From Prevotellaceae bacterium (lineage in GTDB: Bacteria > Bacteroidota > Bacteroidia > Bacteroidales > UBA932), in the NCBI GenBank assembly GCA_031259805.1, contig JAIRKX010000001.1, forward strand, positions 1 to 13,648: a stretch of DNA of 13,648 nt, in the 5' to 3' direction. Below are positions 1 to 6,591 of the stretch, piece by piece. The notes beneath the pieces were generated by a model. It saw only the letters and a program-made list of their open reading frames with translations, had not been told where the DNA came from and did not search any database. Numbering within the stretch: the first letter of the stretch is position 1; each line of letters starts with the position of its first letter. The translations under genes and the position numbers were made by a program.

Positions 1-160
1 AAACGAACGCCGGACAGCAGAAGAAATTAAAAATGAGGGAGTGGAAAAAGAAAAAAGGGATTTTGATTAAATCACTAATTTAATCAAAAATCACGGATGT
101 CAAAGAAGCGATGACAAAGATATGCTTTTTCTGAAAACCGACCAAAAAAATGTGTAAAAA
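1..160. other. Gene-poor left edge, possible tail of an upstream gene
   Basis: No gene can be called with confidence. Two + strand frames are open from the window edge. One runs from base 2 to a TAA at 68-70 and would give a highly charged tail (ending EKEKRDFD). The other runs from base 3 to a TAA at 81-83 and gives a Lys-rich tail. Either could be the C-terminus of a gene whose body lies outside the window, and the sequence does not decide between them. The first frame stops inside the inverted repeat at 61-89, which would suit a gene end with a hairpin. Bases 90-160 hold only A/T-rich sequence. No TAnnTTTG promoter box was found there for the RNA candidate that follows. Confidence 0.2.
61..89. 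terminator. Perfect A/T-rich inverted repeat, possible terminator
   Basis: Arms 61-72 (TTTTGATTAAAT) and 78-89 are perfect reverse complements over 12 bp, with a 5-nt loop (CACTA). The stem is almost entirely A/T. On the + strand it is followed by TCACGG rather than a run of T. On the - strand the sequence beyond it becomes T-rich after ATCCC. It may be a bidirectional terminator at the end of an upstream gene, or a palindromic operator. The symmetry is certain; the role is inferred. Confidence 0.4.
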
Positions 161-164
161 AACA

Positions 165-325
165 GGGGCGCGCCGGCGTGTGCACCCTCGGTGTATGCAT
201 TTGTTCATCGTTCGTGGCTGTCATCTAAGCGTCCTGCAAGGAAGTTTTGCGTAAGCCGAATCATACGGCTAATGAAATGCAATCCCGGAATTGCTGTCCG
301 GCGGGTAGATATACGCGGTTTTTTA
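165..325 (+). ncRNA. Candidate structured non-coding RNA ending in a U-tract
   Basis: No ORF fits here, but complementary segments nest in order. The closing stem pairs 173-182 with 310-318 (nine pairs, bulged G176) and is followed at once by six T (319-324), like an intrinsic terminator. An inner stem pairs 196-202 (TGCATTT) with 275-281 and 206-208 with 272-274. Local hairpins lie at 183-193, 236-250 (GCAA/TTGC) and 254-270 (AGCCG/CGGCT). A competing hairpin at 279-294 (GCAAT/ATTGC) overlaps the inner stem. A long rod about 155 nt long with a central region that can switch is reminiscent of 6S RNA, and Bacteroidales have a divergent form (the Bacteroidales-1 motif), but I cannot confirm that family by eye. 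No upstream promoter box was found. A separate promoter for the next gene lies downstream, so this is unlikely to be that gene's leader. Confidence 0.4.
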
Positions 326-343
326 AAACTACCGGCGATTTTT

Positions 344-375
344 TTTGTGCATTCAAAAAACCTTTCGTAAATTTG
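344..375 (+). promoter_or_regulatory. Bacteroidetes-type promoter of the EF-G2-like gene
   Basis: TTTG at 344-347 (-33 box) and TAAATTTG at 368-375 (-7 box, TAnnTTTG) are separated by 20 nt, matching the consensus of the Bacteroidetes primary sigma factor. Transcription would start around 380 and leave a leader of about 50 nt that is A/T-rich with no clear Shine-Dalgarno sequence before the ATG at 432. The -33 box lies within the second T-run (339-346) behind the RNA candidate. Confidence 0.75.
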
Positions 376-431
376 GCGTCCCAAAAGAGGAACATTAAAT
401 TAATACTATCTTAAAATTCACTATTATTTAG

Positions 432-2588
432 ATGAAAACGTACACAACCGAACAAATCCGCAATGTGGTGCTCCTGGGCGGCACGCATTCAGGAAAAACA
501 ACACTGGCCGAAGCCCTGCTTTTTGAAGGCAAAGTAATAGAACGCCGCGGTACGATCGAGGCCAAAAACACGGTGAGCGATACCACCGAAGTGGAACAGC
601 TTTACCAGCGTTCTATTTACTCTTCGCTGCTCTACACGGAATTTATGGAGCATAAGTTGAATATCATCGACACGCCGGGTTCTGACGACTTTATCGGCGG
701 CGTCATCTCGGCGTTCAAAATCGCCGATGTCGGCGTGATGGTCATCAACGCGCAACAGGGTATCGAAGTGGGCACTGAAATTATGGCGCGCTACGCCGAG
801 CAGCACCACAAGCCGTTAATTATGGCCGTCAACCAGCTCGATCATGACAAGTCCAGCTGGGACGATACCATCGACAGTTTGCGGAACGCCTATGGCAACA
901 AAGTAACGCTTATCCAGTACCCTGTCGGGCATGGCGCATCATTCAACGCCTTTATTGATGTGTTAAAAATGAAAATGTACCGTTTCAAGGACGATAACGG
1001 TACACGCGAGGAGCTTCCCATTCCCGACGAGGAGATGGAACGCGCGACCGAACTGCAAAAAATCCTTATCGAAATTGCCGCCGAACACGACGAAGCGCTG
1101 ATGGAACTGTTTTTCGACAAAGGCGTACTGAGCGAAGACGAAGTCCGGCAAGGATTGCGCATAGGGCTTGCCAACCGCCAAATAATGCCGGTATTTTGCC
1201 TGTCGGCAAAAAAGGACATCGGTACGAAACGCCTGATGGAATTTATTATTAATGTAGCGCCGTCGCCCGATAAATCACGTGATTTCAAAACCGTGAAGGA
1301 CGAAATCGTGCCGTGCGACGCCAACGGAGCACCGTCGATATTTGTGTTCAAGACGATGATGGAGCAGCATCTGGGCGAAGTATCGTATTTCCGCGTCATG
1401 TCGGGGAAAATCACAGAAGGCATCGACCTGACGAACGCCGTCAATGGTAACAAAGAGCGGTTGACAATTCTCTATGCCGTAGCCGGGAAAAAACGCGAGA
1501 AACTGACAGAAATGATCGCCGGCGACATCGGGTGCACCGTCAAACTGAAAAGCGCCAAAACCAACCAGACGCTCAACGGCAACGGCAAGGAATGGCAATT
1601 CCTCCCTATCCAGTTCCCACCCTCGAAATTCCGTACGGCCATTAAAGCTAAAACAGACAAGGACGACGAGAAACTAAGCGAAATCCTTAACCGCGCCCAT
1701 GCCGAAGACCCGACCATCGTCGTGGAATATTCCAAGGAACTGAAACAAATTATCCTCAGCGGGCAAGGTGAACACCATATCAATATCCTGAAATGGTATT
1801 TGACAAACATGCATAAAATAGAGGTCGACTTATTCCCGCCCCGTATCCCATACCGCGAAACCATTACGAAAATCGCGGGGGCCGACTATCGCCACAAAAA
1901 ACAATCGGGCGGCGCGGGACAATTCGGCGAAGTGCACTTGTTGATTGAACCCTACGTAGAAGGCGCGCCGGAAAATAACCGCTTTAAAGTGAACGGACGG
2001 GAATTGGTGCTCAACCTCAAAGGTAAGGAAGAATACCCGCTGGAATGGGGCGGTAAGTTGATTTATTACAACTGCATCGTCGGCGGCGCTATCGACGCGC
2101 GGTTTATGCCGGCCATCCTCAAAGGAATTATGGAGAAGATGGAAGAAGGCCCGCTGACCGGTTCGTATGCCCGCGATATCAAGGTATATGTCTATGACGG
2201 CAAAATGCACACGGTAGACAGTAACGAAATTTCGTTTAAACTCGCCGGACGCAATGCCTTCAAGGAAGCGTTTAAAAAAGCAGGGCCGAAAATCATGGAG
2301 CCTATTTACAACGTCGAAGTCATGGTGCCGGGCGATGCGATGGGCGATGTGATGAGCGACCTGCAAAACCGTCGCGCCATCATCGGCGGCATGAGTAGCG
2401 AAAAGGGATTCGAGATACTGAATGCCCGTGTTCCGCTGGCTGAAATGAACAAGTATTCGACCGCCTTAAGTTCGCTGACTTCCGGCCGGGCGACATTCTC
2501 CATGACCTTTGCCGAATACCAGCAAGTCCCCGCCGAAGTACAGGAAAAACTACTTGCCGCATACGAAGCGCAGGAAAAAGACGAGTAG
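432..2588 (+). CDS. fusA2: Elongation factor G paralogue (EF-G2 type)
   Basis: A 718-aa translational GTPase-fold protein with the full EF-G layout. Domain I/G' covers about 1-285, with a P-loop GGTHSGKT at 16-23, DTPG at 80-83 and NQLD at 134-137. Domain II is about 300-390. Domain III contains SGQGEHHINI (443-452). Domain IV contains AGQFGEV (495-501) and the tip HTVDSNE (593-599). Domain V is about 622-700. Canonical EF-G reads DTPGHVDF; here the catalytic His is Ser84, and the switch I Thr appears to be Ser61. About 28 extra residues (roughly 512-546) sit in domain IV compared with canonical EF-G. This matches the second EF-G of Bacteroides, reported to move tRNA-mRNA through the ribosome without GTP hydrolysis and to accumulate in carbon starvation, with a 26-residue unique segment. 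That function here is inferred. It has its own promoter and a hairpin behind it, so it is probably monocistronic. Confidence 0.92.
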   Translation: MKTYTTEQIRNVVLLGGTHSGKTTLAEALLFEGKVIERRGTIEAKNTVSDTTEVEQLYQRSIYSSLLYTEFMEHKLNIIDTPGSDDFIGGVISAFKIADVGVMVINAQQGIEVGTEIMARYAEQHHKPLIMAVNQLDHDKSSWDDTIDSLRNAYGNKVTLIQYPVGHGASFNAFIDVLKMKMYRFKDDNGTREELPIPDEEMERATELQKILIEIAAEHDEALMELFFDKGVLSEDEVRQGLRIGLANRQIMPVFCLSAKKDIGTKRLMEFIINVAPSPDKSRDFKTVKDEIVPCDANGAPSIFVFKTMMEQHLGEVSYFRVMSGKITEGIDLTNAVNGNKERLTILYAVAGKKREKLTEMIAGDIGCTVKLKSAKTNQTLNGNGKEWQFLPIQFPPSKFRTAIKAKTDKDDEKLSEILNRAHAEDPTIVVEYSKELKQIILSGQGEHHINILKWYLTNMHKIEVDLFPPRIPYRETITKIAGADYRHKKQSGGAGQFGEVHLLIEPYVEGAPENNRFKVNGRELVLNLKGKEEYPLEWGGKLIYYNCIVGGAIDARFMPAILKGIMEKMEEGPLTGSYARDIKVYVYDGKMHTVDSNEISFKLAGRNAFKEAFKKAGPKIMEPIYNVEVMVPGDAMGDVMSDLQNRRAIIGGMSSEKGFEILNARVPLAEMNKYSTALSSLTSGRATFSMTFAEYQQVPAEVQEKLLAAYEAQEKDE

Positions 2589-2650
2589 GGCAAATGACAA
2601 TTGACGATTGAGGCTGCACGGGCAGATGTACCGCAATGTGAACAAGCCGT

Positions 2651-2687
2651 ATCAACCCTTCGGGATTCCATATTCCGAAGGGTTGAT
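2651..2687 (+). terminator. Strong hairpin between the EF-G2 gene and pyrF
   Basis: Arms 2651-2663 (ATCAACCCTTCGG) and 2675-2687 are perfect reverse complements over 13 bp, around an 11-nt loop that could shorten by two more pairs. It lies 62 nt behind the EF-G2 stop and just ahead of the pyrF promoter box, where a terminator is expected. There is no immediate U-tract; the nearest T-run is at 2708-2712. The symmetry is certain and termination is likely but inferred. The fold works on both strands. Confidence 0.6.
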
Positions 2688-2715
2688 CGCATACAGGAAG
2701 CTGCTTATTTTTCCG

Positions 2716-2723
2716 TATATTTG
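2716..2723 (+). promoter_or_regulatory. TAnnTTTG -7 box for pyrF
   Basis: TATATTTG at 2716-2723 matches the Bacteroidetes -7 consensus and would start transcription around 2730, leaving only about 15 nt before the ATG at 2745. No TTTG is present at the expected -33 distance, so it may be a weak or activated promoter. Confidence 0.5.
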
Positions 2724-2744
2724 CATTCATTAAAATCTCTCCAA

Positions 2745-3599
2745 ATGACAGCAACTGCATTGTACGAGCAAATTCTCCGAAAGCAATCATTTCTGTGCGT
2801 AGGGTTAGACAGCGACCGCCGGCAACTGCCGGCGTGTCTATCCGACGACGCAGAGCCGTTGTGGGCGTTCAACAAGGCGATTGTCGATGCGACAGCAGCC
2901 TATGCCGTCGCCTATAAACCTAACACGGCATTCTACGAAGTGGCGGGAGCGGCGGGGTGGCAGCAATTGGAAAAAACCGTGCGCTACATCCGCCGGCAAC
3001 ATCCCGACATCTTTATTATTGCCGATGCCAAACGCGGCGATATCGGCAACACCTCGCAACGCTATGCCGAAGCGTTTTTCGACACGCTGGATGTCGATGC
3101 CGTAACGCTTTCGCCCTACATGGGGCGCGATACAATACAGCCGTTTCTGGAATACCCCGGCAAATGGGCGGTGCTGCTGGCGTTGACCTCCAACGCGTCG
3201 TCGACGGACTTTGAAACGCTGACTGTCGACGGCGGCAGTACGGTATATGAAACGGTATTGCAAAAGTCGAAGGAATGGGGTACGGTCGATAATACAATGT
3301 ACGTCGTGGGCGCTACTCAGGCGGCGCTGCTGGCGGCTATTCGGAAAATCGTACCGCAGCATTTCCTTCTTGTCCCCGGCGTCGGGGCGCAGGGCGGCAG
3401 TCTGGAGGAGGTAGCCTGCTACGGTATGAACGACCGCTGCGGCCTGCTGGTCAATATCTCGCGCGACATCCTTTTTGCCGACAGCAGCGGCGGCTTCGCT
3501 GCTGCCGCCGCCGCCAAAGCACAAGAATGGCAGGAGAAGATGGCCTTGTTAATGGGAAATGGTGAATCTGCAAGCCGGTTATCAATCCAAAATCCATGA
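2745..3599 (+). CDS. pyrF: Orotidine-5'-phosphate decarboxylase
   Basis: A 284-aa protein that decarboxylates OMP to UMP, the last step of de novo pyrimidine synthesis, in the cytoplasm. It is of the longer type-2 class (about 270-280 aa). The signature DAKRGDIGNTS is at 94-104, with the catalytic Lys96 and Asp99. The N-terminal substrate strand VGLDSD is at 19-24, and the phosphate-binding end holds PGVGAQGG (211-218) and Arg240. The reading frame is open upstream to 2601, but that extension would cross the hairpin at 2651-2687 and the promoter box, and family similarity begins at the ATG at 2745. After EKM (264-266) the last 18 residues (ending SIQNP) look unlike the family and are encoded partly by low-complexity AAAATC-type sequence that runs on into the gap before the next gene. 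ubiD starts 37 nt downstream on the same strand and is probably cotranscribed. Confidence 0.95.
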   Translation: MTATALYEQILRKQSFLCVGLDSDRRQLPACLSDDAEPLWAFNKAIVDATAAYAVAYKPNTAFYEVAGAAGWQQLEKTVRYIRRQHPDIFIIADAKRGDIGNTSQRYAEAFFDTLDVDAVTLSPYMGRDTIQPFLEYPGKWAVLLALTSNASSTDFETLTVDGGSTVYETVLQKSKEWGTVDNTMYVVGATQAALLAAIRKIVPQHFLLVPGVGAQGGSLEEVACYGMNDRCGLLVNISRDILFADSSGGFAAAAAAKAQEWQEKMALLMGNGESASRLSIQNP

Positions 3600-3636
3600 T
3601 CTAAAATCCAGCACCCGGCGTTCAAAATCTATTATC

Positions 3637-5421
3637 ATGAAAAGTCTTCAGGATTATATCACGGCATTGGAGCGGACGGGTGAACTGGTGCGTATCCGCA
3701 CGTTCGTTGATCCGGCGCTGGAAATCGCCGAAGTAACCGACCGCATGGTCAAAAGCGGCGGGGGTGGTAAGGCGTTACTGTTTGAAAATACAGGTACGGC
3801 GTTTCCGGTGTTGACTAACCTGTACGGTTCGCCGGCGCGGATGTGCCGGGCGTTGGGTATCAGGTCGTACGATGAGGTAGAGCAGGCGTTGACGGATTTG
3901 TTCGCCGGCCTGCTGCGGCCCAGGTCGACGTTGTGGGATAAACTGAAAATGCTGCCTGTGTTGAAACAGGCGGCGCAATGGATGCCGAAAGTTGTCAGCG
4001 GACGGGGCGCGTGCCAGCAGGTTGTGATGCCGTATCCCAACCTGTCGCGTCTACCGGTGTTGCAGTGTTGGCCGCACGACGGCGGACGGTTTGTTACCCT
4101 GCCGATGGTGCACACGAAAGACCCGACGACGGGCGCGCGCAATGTCGGGATGTACCGGATGCAAGTGTTTTCGGACGATACGACCGGTATGCATTGGCAT
4201 CGGCATAAAACCGGCGCGCGGCATTTTGCGGCGTTCGCTGCACAGCATCCCGACGACGGACGGTTTCCGGTGGCCGTAACATTGGGCGGCGACCCTGTGT
4301 ATGCTTACTGCGCCACCGCTCCCATGCCCGATAACGTCGACGAGTACCTGCTGGCCGGCTTTTTGCGTAAGCGTCCGGTCGAACTTGTGCGATGTCTTAC
4401 GCAGCCACTCGAAGTGCCGGCGGATGCCGATTTCGTGATAGAGGGCTATATCGACACGCACGAGCCGCCGGTGACGGAAGGGCCTTTCGGCGACCACACC
4501 GGCTTTTATTCGCTCGAAGACCGGTATCCAGTGTTGCATGTAACTTGCCTGACGCATCGCCGGCAGGCCGTCTATCCCGCTACTATCGTCGGCATCCCGC
4601 CACAGGAGGACGCTTGCATGGCACAGGCGACCGAACGGATTTTCTTAACGCCCATCCGCCTTGTTGTCGCGCCGGAGGTGGTCGATATTCACATGCCGAT
4701 TGAAGGCGTGGCGCATAATCTGGCTATCGTGAAAATAAAAAAGGAATATCCCGGGCAGGCTATTAAGGTGGCGCATAGCTTGTGGGGCGCAGGGCAAATG
4801 ATGTTTAACAAGATAATGGTCGTCGTGGACGGCGAAGCAAGTATCACAGACTATCCAGCGTTGCTCCAGCATCTGGCGCAGCATTACAATCCGGAAACCA
4901 ACACGTATTTCAGCCATGGCCCGTTAGATGTTCTCGACCATGCGGCAGCTACGCCGGCAATGGGCGGCAAACTCTGTCTCGATGCCACACAGCCCGATGT
5001 CGACACACCCGACGTGGCGTCTCGCAAAGACCGGCAGGATGCGTCCTGCAATGAACAGTTGTTTGCCTGCATCCACAAAGGCACGCCCATTCCCTACGCT
5101 CGTATTGTGGCGCTGTTCGACGATCCGGTGGATATTCATGATTGGGCTACCTGCCTCTGGCTGCTGGGCAACCATATCGATGTGGCGCGTGACTGCAAAA
5201 TAGTGCATGGTCAACTCATCATTGACGCCACCACCAAAGCGACGCAAATAGTTCCACGCCGCTGGCCTAACCCTGTCTGCGCCAACGAAGCGACCATCGC
5301 CGCCGTCGACGCCAAATGGCCGCAGTTGGGACTGAACGATTTGATTGCATCGCCGTCCTTAAAGTACCGGCAACTGTTGCAGGGAGAGACTGCTGCCGTA
5401 GGAATGAAGGATGAGGTATAA
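3637..5421 (+). CDS. ubiD: UbiD-family prenyl-FMN-dependent decarboxylase
   Basis: A 594-aa member of the UbiD family, which uses prenylated FMN made by a UbiX partner (not in this window) to remove a carboxylate from an aromatic or unsaturated acid. Family landmarks are intact: NVGMYRMQ at 169-176 (metal and cofactor Asn169 and Arg174), MHWHRHKTGARHF at 185-197, and EPPVTEGPFGDHTG at 276-289, which carries the Glu-x4-Glu pair (276/281) of the active site. The length is typical of the long bacterial branch. The start at 3637 (MKSLQDY) is preferred. An upstream in-frame start at 3559 would overlap pyrF and add 26 unlike residues. In Bacteroidetes such proteins are usually annotated as ubiquinone/menaquinone decarboxylases. 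With no men or mqn neighbours here, the substrate is open. Its position directly behind pyrF suggests cotranscription and not necessarily a shared pathway. Confidence 0.9.
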   Translation: MKSLQDYITALERTGELVRIRTFVDPALEIAEVTDRMVKSGGGGKALLFENTGTAFPVLTNLYGSPARMCRALGIRSYDEVEQALTDLFAGLLRPRSTLWDKLKMLPVLKQAAQWMPKVVSGRGACQQVVMPYPNLSRLPVLQCWPHDGGRFVTLPMVHTKDPTTGARNVGMYRMQVFSDDTTGMHWHRHKTGARHFAAFAAQHPDDGRFPVAVTLGGDPVYAYCATAPMPDNVDEYLLAGFLRKRPVELVRCLTQPLEVPADADFVIEGYIDTHEPPVTEGPFGDHTGFYSLEDRYPVLHVTCLTHRRQAVYPATIVGIPPQEDACMAQATERIFLTPIRLVVAPEVVDIHMPIEGVAHNLAIVKIKKEYPGQAIKVAHSLWGAGQMMFNKIMVVVDGEASITDYPALLQHLAQHYNPETNTYFSHGPLDVLDHAAATPAMGGKLCLDATQPDVDTPDVASRKDRQDASCNEQLFACIHKGTPIPYARIVALFDDPVDIHDWATCLWLLGNHIDVARDCKIVHGQLIIDATTKATQIVPRRWPNPVCANEATIAAVDAKWPQLGLNDLIASPSLKYRQLLQGETAAVGMKDEV

Positions 5422-5430
5422 TGGATAGAT

Positions 5431-5455
5431 TGTCATGCCCTGACCCGGGTTGACA
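5431..5455. repeat. Small hairpin behind ubiD
   Basis: TGTCA at 5431-5435 pairs with TGACA at 5451-5455, and CCC at 5438-5440 pairs with GGG at 5447-5449, with a TG/T mismatch between the two helices. It lies 9 nt behind the ubiD stop. It may be a weak terminator or a trace of a dispersed intergenic hairpin. There is no U-tract after it. Confidence 0.35.
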
Positions 5456-5473
5456 GCAAAAGGAGGACAAAAA

Positions 5474-5731
5474 ATGACAAAAAGTACAAAGAAAACGTAT
5501 CGGAACAGTATTTGCTTTAAGCAAAAAGTAGTAGAAGAAATAAGGACCGGATTAAGGTTACTAAGATTACGAAGACTGGACAGAGGCGGCGAAAAAAATC
5601 AGGTGCAAACGCTGACAGACTACTCCCACACGATGCAAACAGCGCTCGATGAAATGTTTGTACACACAACCGCTTATAACGACCTGATGAACGGATTCGC
5701 CATGGAATATATTTTCCTCCGCATTGAATAA
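5474..5731 (+). pseudogene. Remnant of an IS3-type transposase OrfA
   Basis: An 85-codon ORF whose N-terminus, TKKTYRNSICFKQKVVEEI, resembles the start of IS3-family OrfA proteins of Bacteroidetes (the common pattern is YRKSICFK..VV.EI). Its end (ALDEMFVHTTAYNDLMN and on) resembles the OrfA C-terminal helix before the OrfB frameshift. The middle, which should hold the rest of the helix-turn-helix and its linker, is replaced by an Arg/Leu-rich stretch (about 27-40). The protein is about 30-40 residues short, and no OrfB or DDE catalytic part follows. The N-terminal likeness is fairly clear and the C-terminal likeness weaker. The ATG has a very good Shine-Dalgarno sequence (AGGAGG at 5461-5466, 7 nt spacing), unusual among its neighbours, so translation is possible. 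I read it as a decayed insertion sequence with an internal deletion; a small intact gene is the alternative. Confidence 0.55.
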
Positions 5732-5735
5732 TTCA

Positions 5736-5761
5736 GTTGCATTGAGTACTTGAATCTACCC
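5736..5761. repeat. 26-nt imperfect direct repeat, copy 1
   Basis: Begins GTTGCATTGAGTACTTGAA and ends CTACCC. It matches copy 2 at 5826-5851 in 22 of 26 positions, in the same orientation, 90 nt apart. It lies 4 nt behind the stop of the OrfA remnant. It may be an insertion-sequence end left behind, or one of a pair of protein-binding sites upstream of the DUF177 operon promoter. Confidence 0.6.
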
Positions 5762-5825
5762 CCAGAGAAAACTTAAATTTTTATTCACCTAAAGAAATTT
5801 TCTTCCTAAATTTGCAAAAGGCCGA

Positions 5826-5851
5826 GTTGCATTCAGTAGTTGAAACTGCCC
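5826..5851. repeat. 26-nt imperfect direct repeat, copy 2
   Basis: Begins GTTGCATTCAGTAGTTGAA and ends CTGCCC. Copy 1 is at 5736-5761. This copy ends 23 nt upstream of the -33 box of the operon promoter (5875-5905), a position compatible with an activator or repressor site. An origin as IS debris is equally possible. A lone TAnnTTTG (TAAATTTG, 5807-5814) lies just before it and has no matching -33 box. Confidence 0.6.
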
Positions 5852-5874
5852 GTAAATTTTACAATTAAACAAAT

Positions 5875-5905
5875 TTTGCTCCGAACCATATTTTTTATAC
5901 CTTTG
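5875..5905 (+). promoter_or_regulatory. Promoter of the DUF177-rpmF-plsX-fabH operon
   Basis: TTTG at 5875-5878 and TACCTTTG at 5898-5905 (TAnnTTTG) are spaced by 19 nt, a full match to the Bacteroidetes primary promoter. Transcription would start around 5912, about 17 nt before the GTG start codon at 5929, so the leader is very short. Confidence 0.8.
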
Positions 5906-5928
5906 CAAGCTATTTTAGTAGGCGAAAA

Positions 5929-6390
5929 GTGAAAAGTAAACACAAATATAGTATTGCAATAGGTAGGTTATCAGTAGGTAAGCATTTTTTTTCTTTTAAA
6001 ATAGACGATGCGTTCTTTGTTGATTTTGAAGGGAGCGAAGTACAGCAAGCCGCGATAGAGGCGGCTATAACGGTTATTAAAAATACCGAACTTGTACAAT
6101 TAGAGGTGCAATTAACCGGACAAGTAACCGTTCCGTGCGACCGGTGTTTAGACGATTTGACGATGTCGGTAGCCTTCCGTGGTGCGCCGGTAGTAAAATT
6201 CACTGCCGACGACAACAATCCTGTCGACGACAATGTATTGTGGGTAAGCATCGATGCCGACGAAGTAGATTTGATGCAGTACTTATACGATAGCATCATC
6301 CTCAGCTTGCCTCTTCAACGGATACACGACGTAGAAAAATGTAATAAAGACATGATAGAAAAATTAAATAAATTAACAATTTTAAATTAA
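5929..6390 (+). CDS. yceD: DUF177 / YceD-family protein
   Basis: A 153-aa protein of the DUF177 (YceD) family, linked in other bacteria to accumulation of 23S rRNA and found next to rpmF almost everywhere. The typical centre VTVPCDRCLDDL is present at 67-78 (Cys70 and Cys73). Near the end, EKCNKDMIEKLNKL (136-149) includes the third conserved Cys138 of the Bacteroidetes form. The start is GTG at 5929. No ATG fits between the promoter and the conserved N-terminal region, and alignment with the family begins close to this point. rpmF follows 5 nt after the stop. In this operon the protein probably acts in 50S assembly together with L32; its biochemical activity is not known. Confidence 0.88.
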   Translation: MKSKHKYSIAIGRLSVGKHFFSFKIDDAFFVDFEGSEVQQAAIEAAITVIKNTELVQLEVQLTGQVTVPCDRCLDDLTMSVAFRGAPVVKFTADDNNPVDDNVLWVSIDADEVDLMQYLYDSIILSLPLQRIHDVEKCNKDMIEKLNKLTILN

Positions 6391-6395
6391 ATACA

Positions 6396-6575
6396 ATGGC
6401 ACATCCAAAGCACAAAATTTCCAAACAGCGGCGAAACAAACGCAGAACGCATTACAAAGCCGATACGCCGACGTTAGCCACGTGTTCCAACTGTGACACC
6501 ACAGTCTTATACCATCGCGTATGTCCCGAATGCGGCTACTATCGTGGACGGTTAGTTGTCGAACAAACAGTGTGA
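6396..6575 (+). CDS. rpmF: 50S ribosomal protein L32 (zinc-binding form)
   Basis: A 59-aa ribosomal protein starting MAHPKHKISKQRRNKRR, the usual basic L32 N-terminus that lies along 23S rRNA. A zinc ribbon follows with Cys30-x2-Cys33 and Cys43-x2-Cys46, so this is the C+ (zinc-containing) type. The length is normal. It lies 5 nt behind the DUF177 gene and 16 nt ahead of plsX, the conserved order that ties ribosome production to lipid synthesis. No ribosome-binding site is evident before the ATG. Confidence 0.95.
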   Translation: MAHPKHKISKQRRNKRRTHYKADTPTLATCSNCDTTVLYHRVCPECGYYRGRLVVEQTV

Positions 6576-6591
6576 CGTAAACCCCTTGCTG

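Noticed and set aside
165..325. tmRNA, RNase P RNA or SRP RNA as identity of the structured region
   Set aside because: There is no tRNA-like ends or tag frame as in tmRNA, no RNase P P4 core words, and no standard SRP apical loop in a matching stem. It was left as an unassigned RNA.
890..1453. 187-codon open frame on the - strand inside the EF-G2 gene
   Set aside because: It is antisense to a strongly conserved gene, its product is Ser/Arg-rich with no recognisable domain, and it has no promoter. The other antisense frames at 1830-2366 and 2306-2790 fail for the same reasons.
2601..2744. Upstream extension of pyrF by 48 codons
   Set aside because: It would cross the terminator-like hairpin and the promoter box and has no family similarity. 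The ATG at 2745 is the better start.
2838..3524. 228-codon open frame on the - strand in pyrF
   Set aside because: It is a shadow of pyrF. The sense frame carries the catalytic motif DAKRGD, while the antisense product is Arg-rich and unlike known proteins.
6556..6591. Upstream extension of plsX
   Set aside because: It begins inside rpmF with a non-ATG codon, and the conserved PlsX N-terminus starts at 6592.
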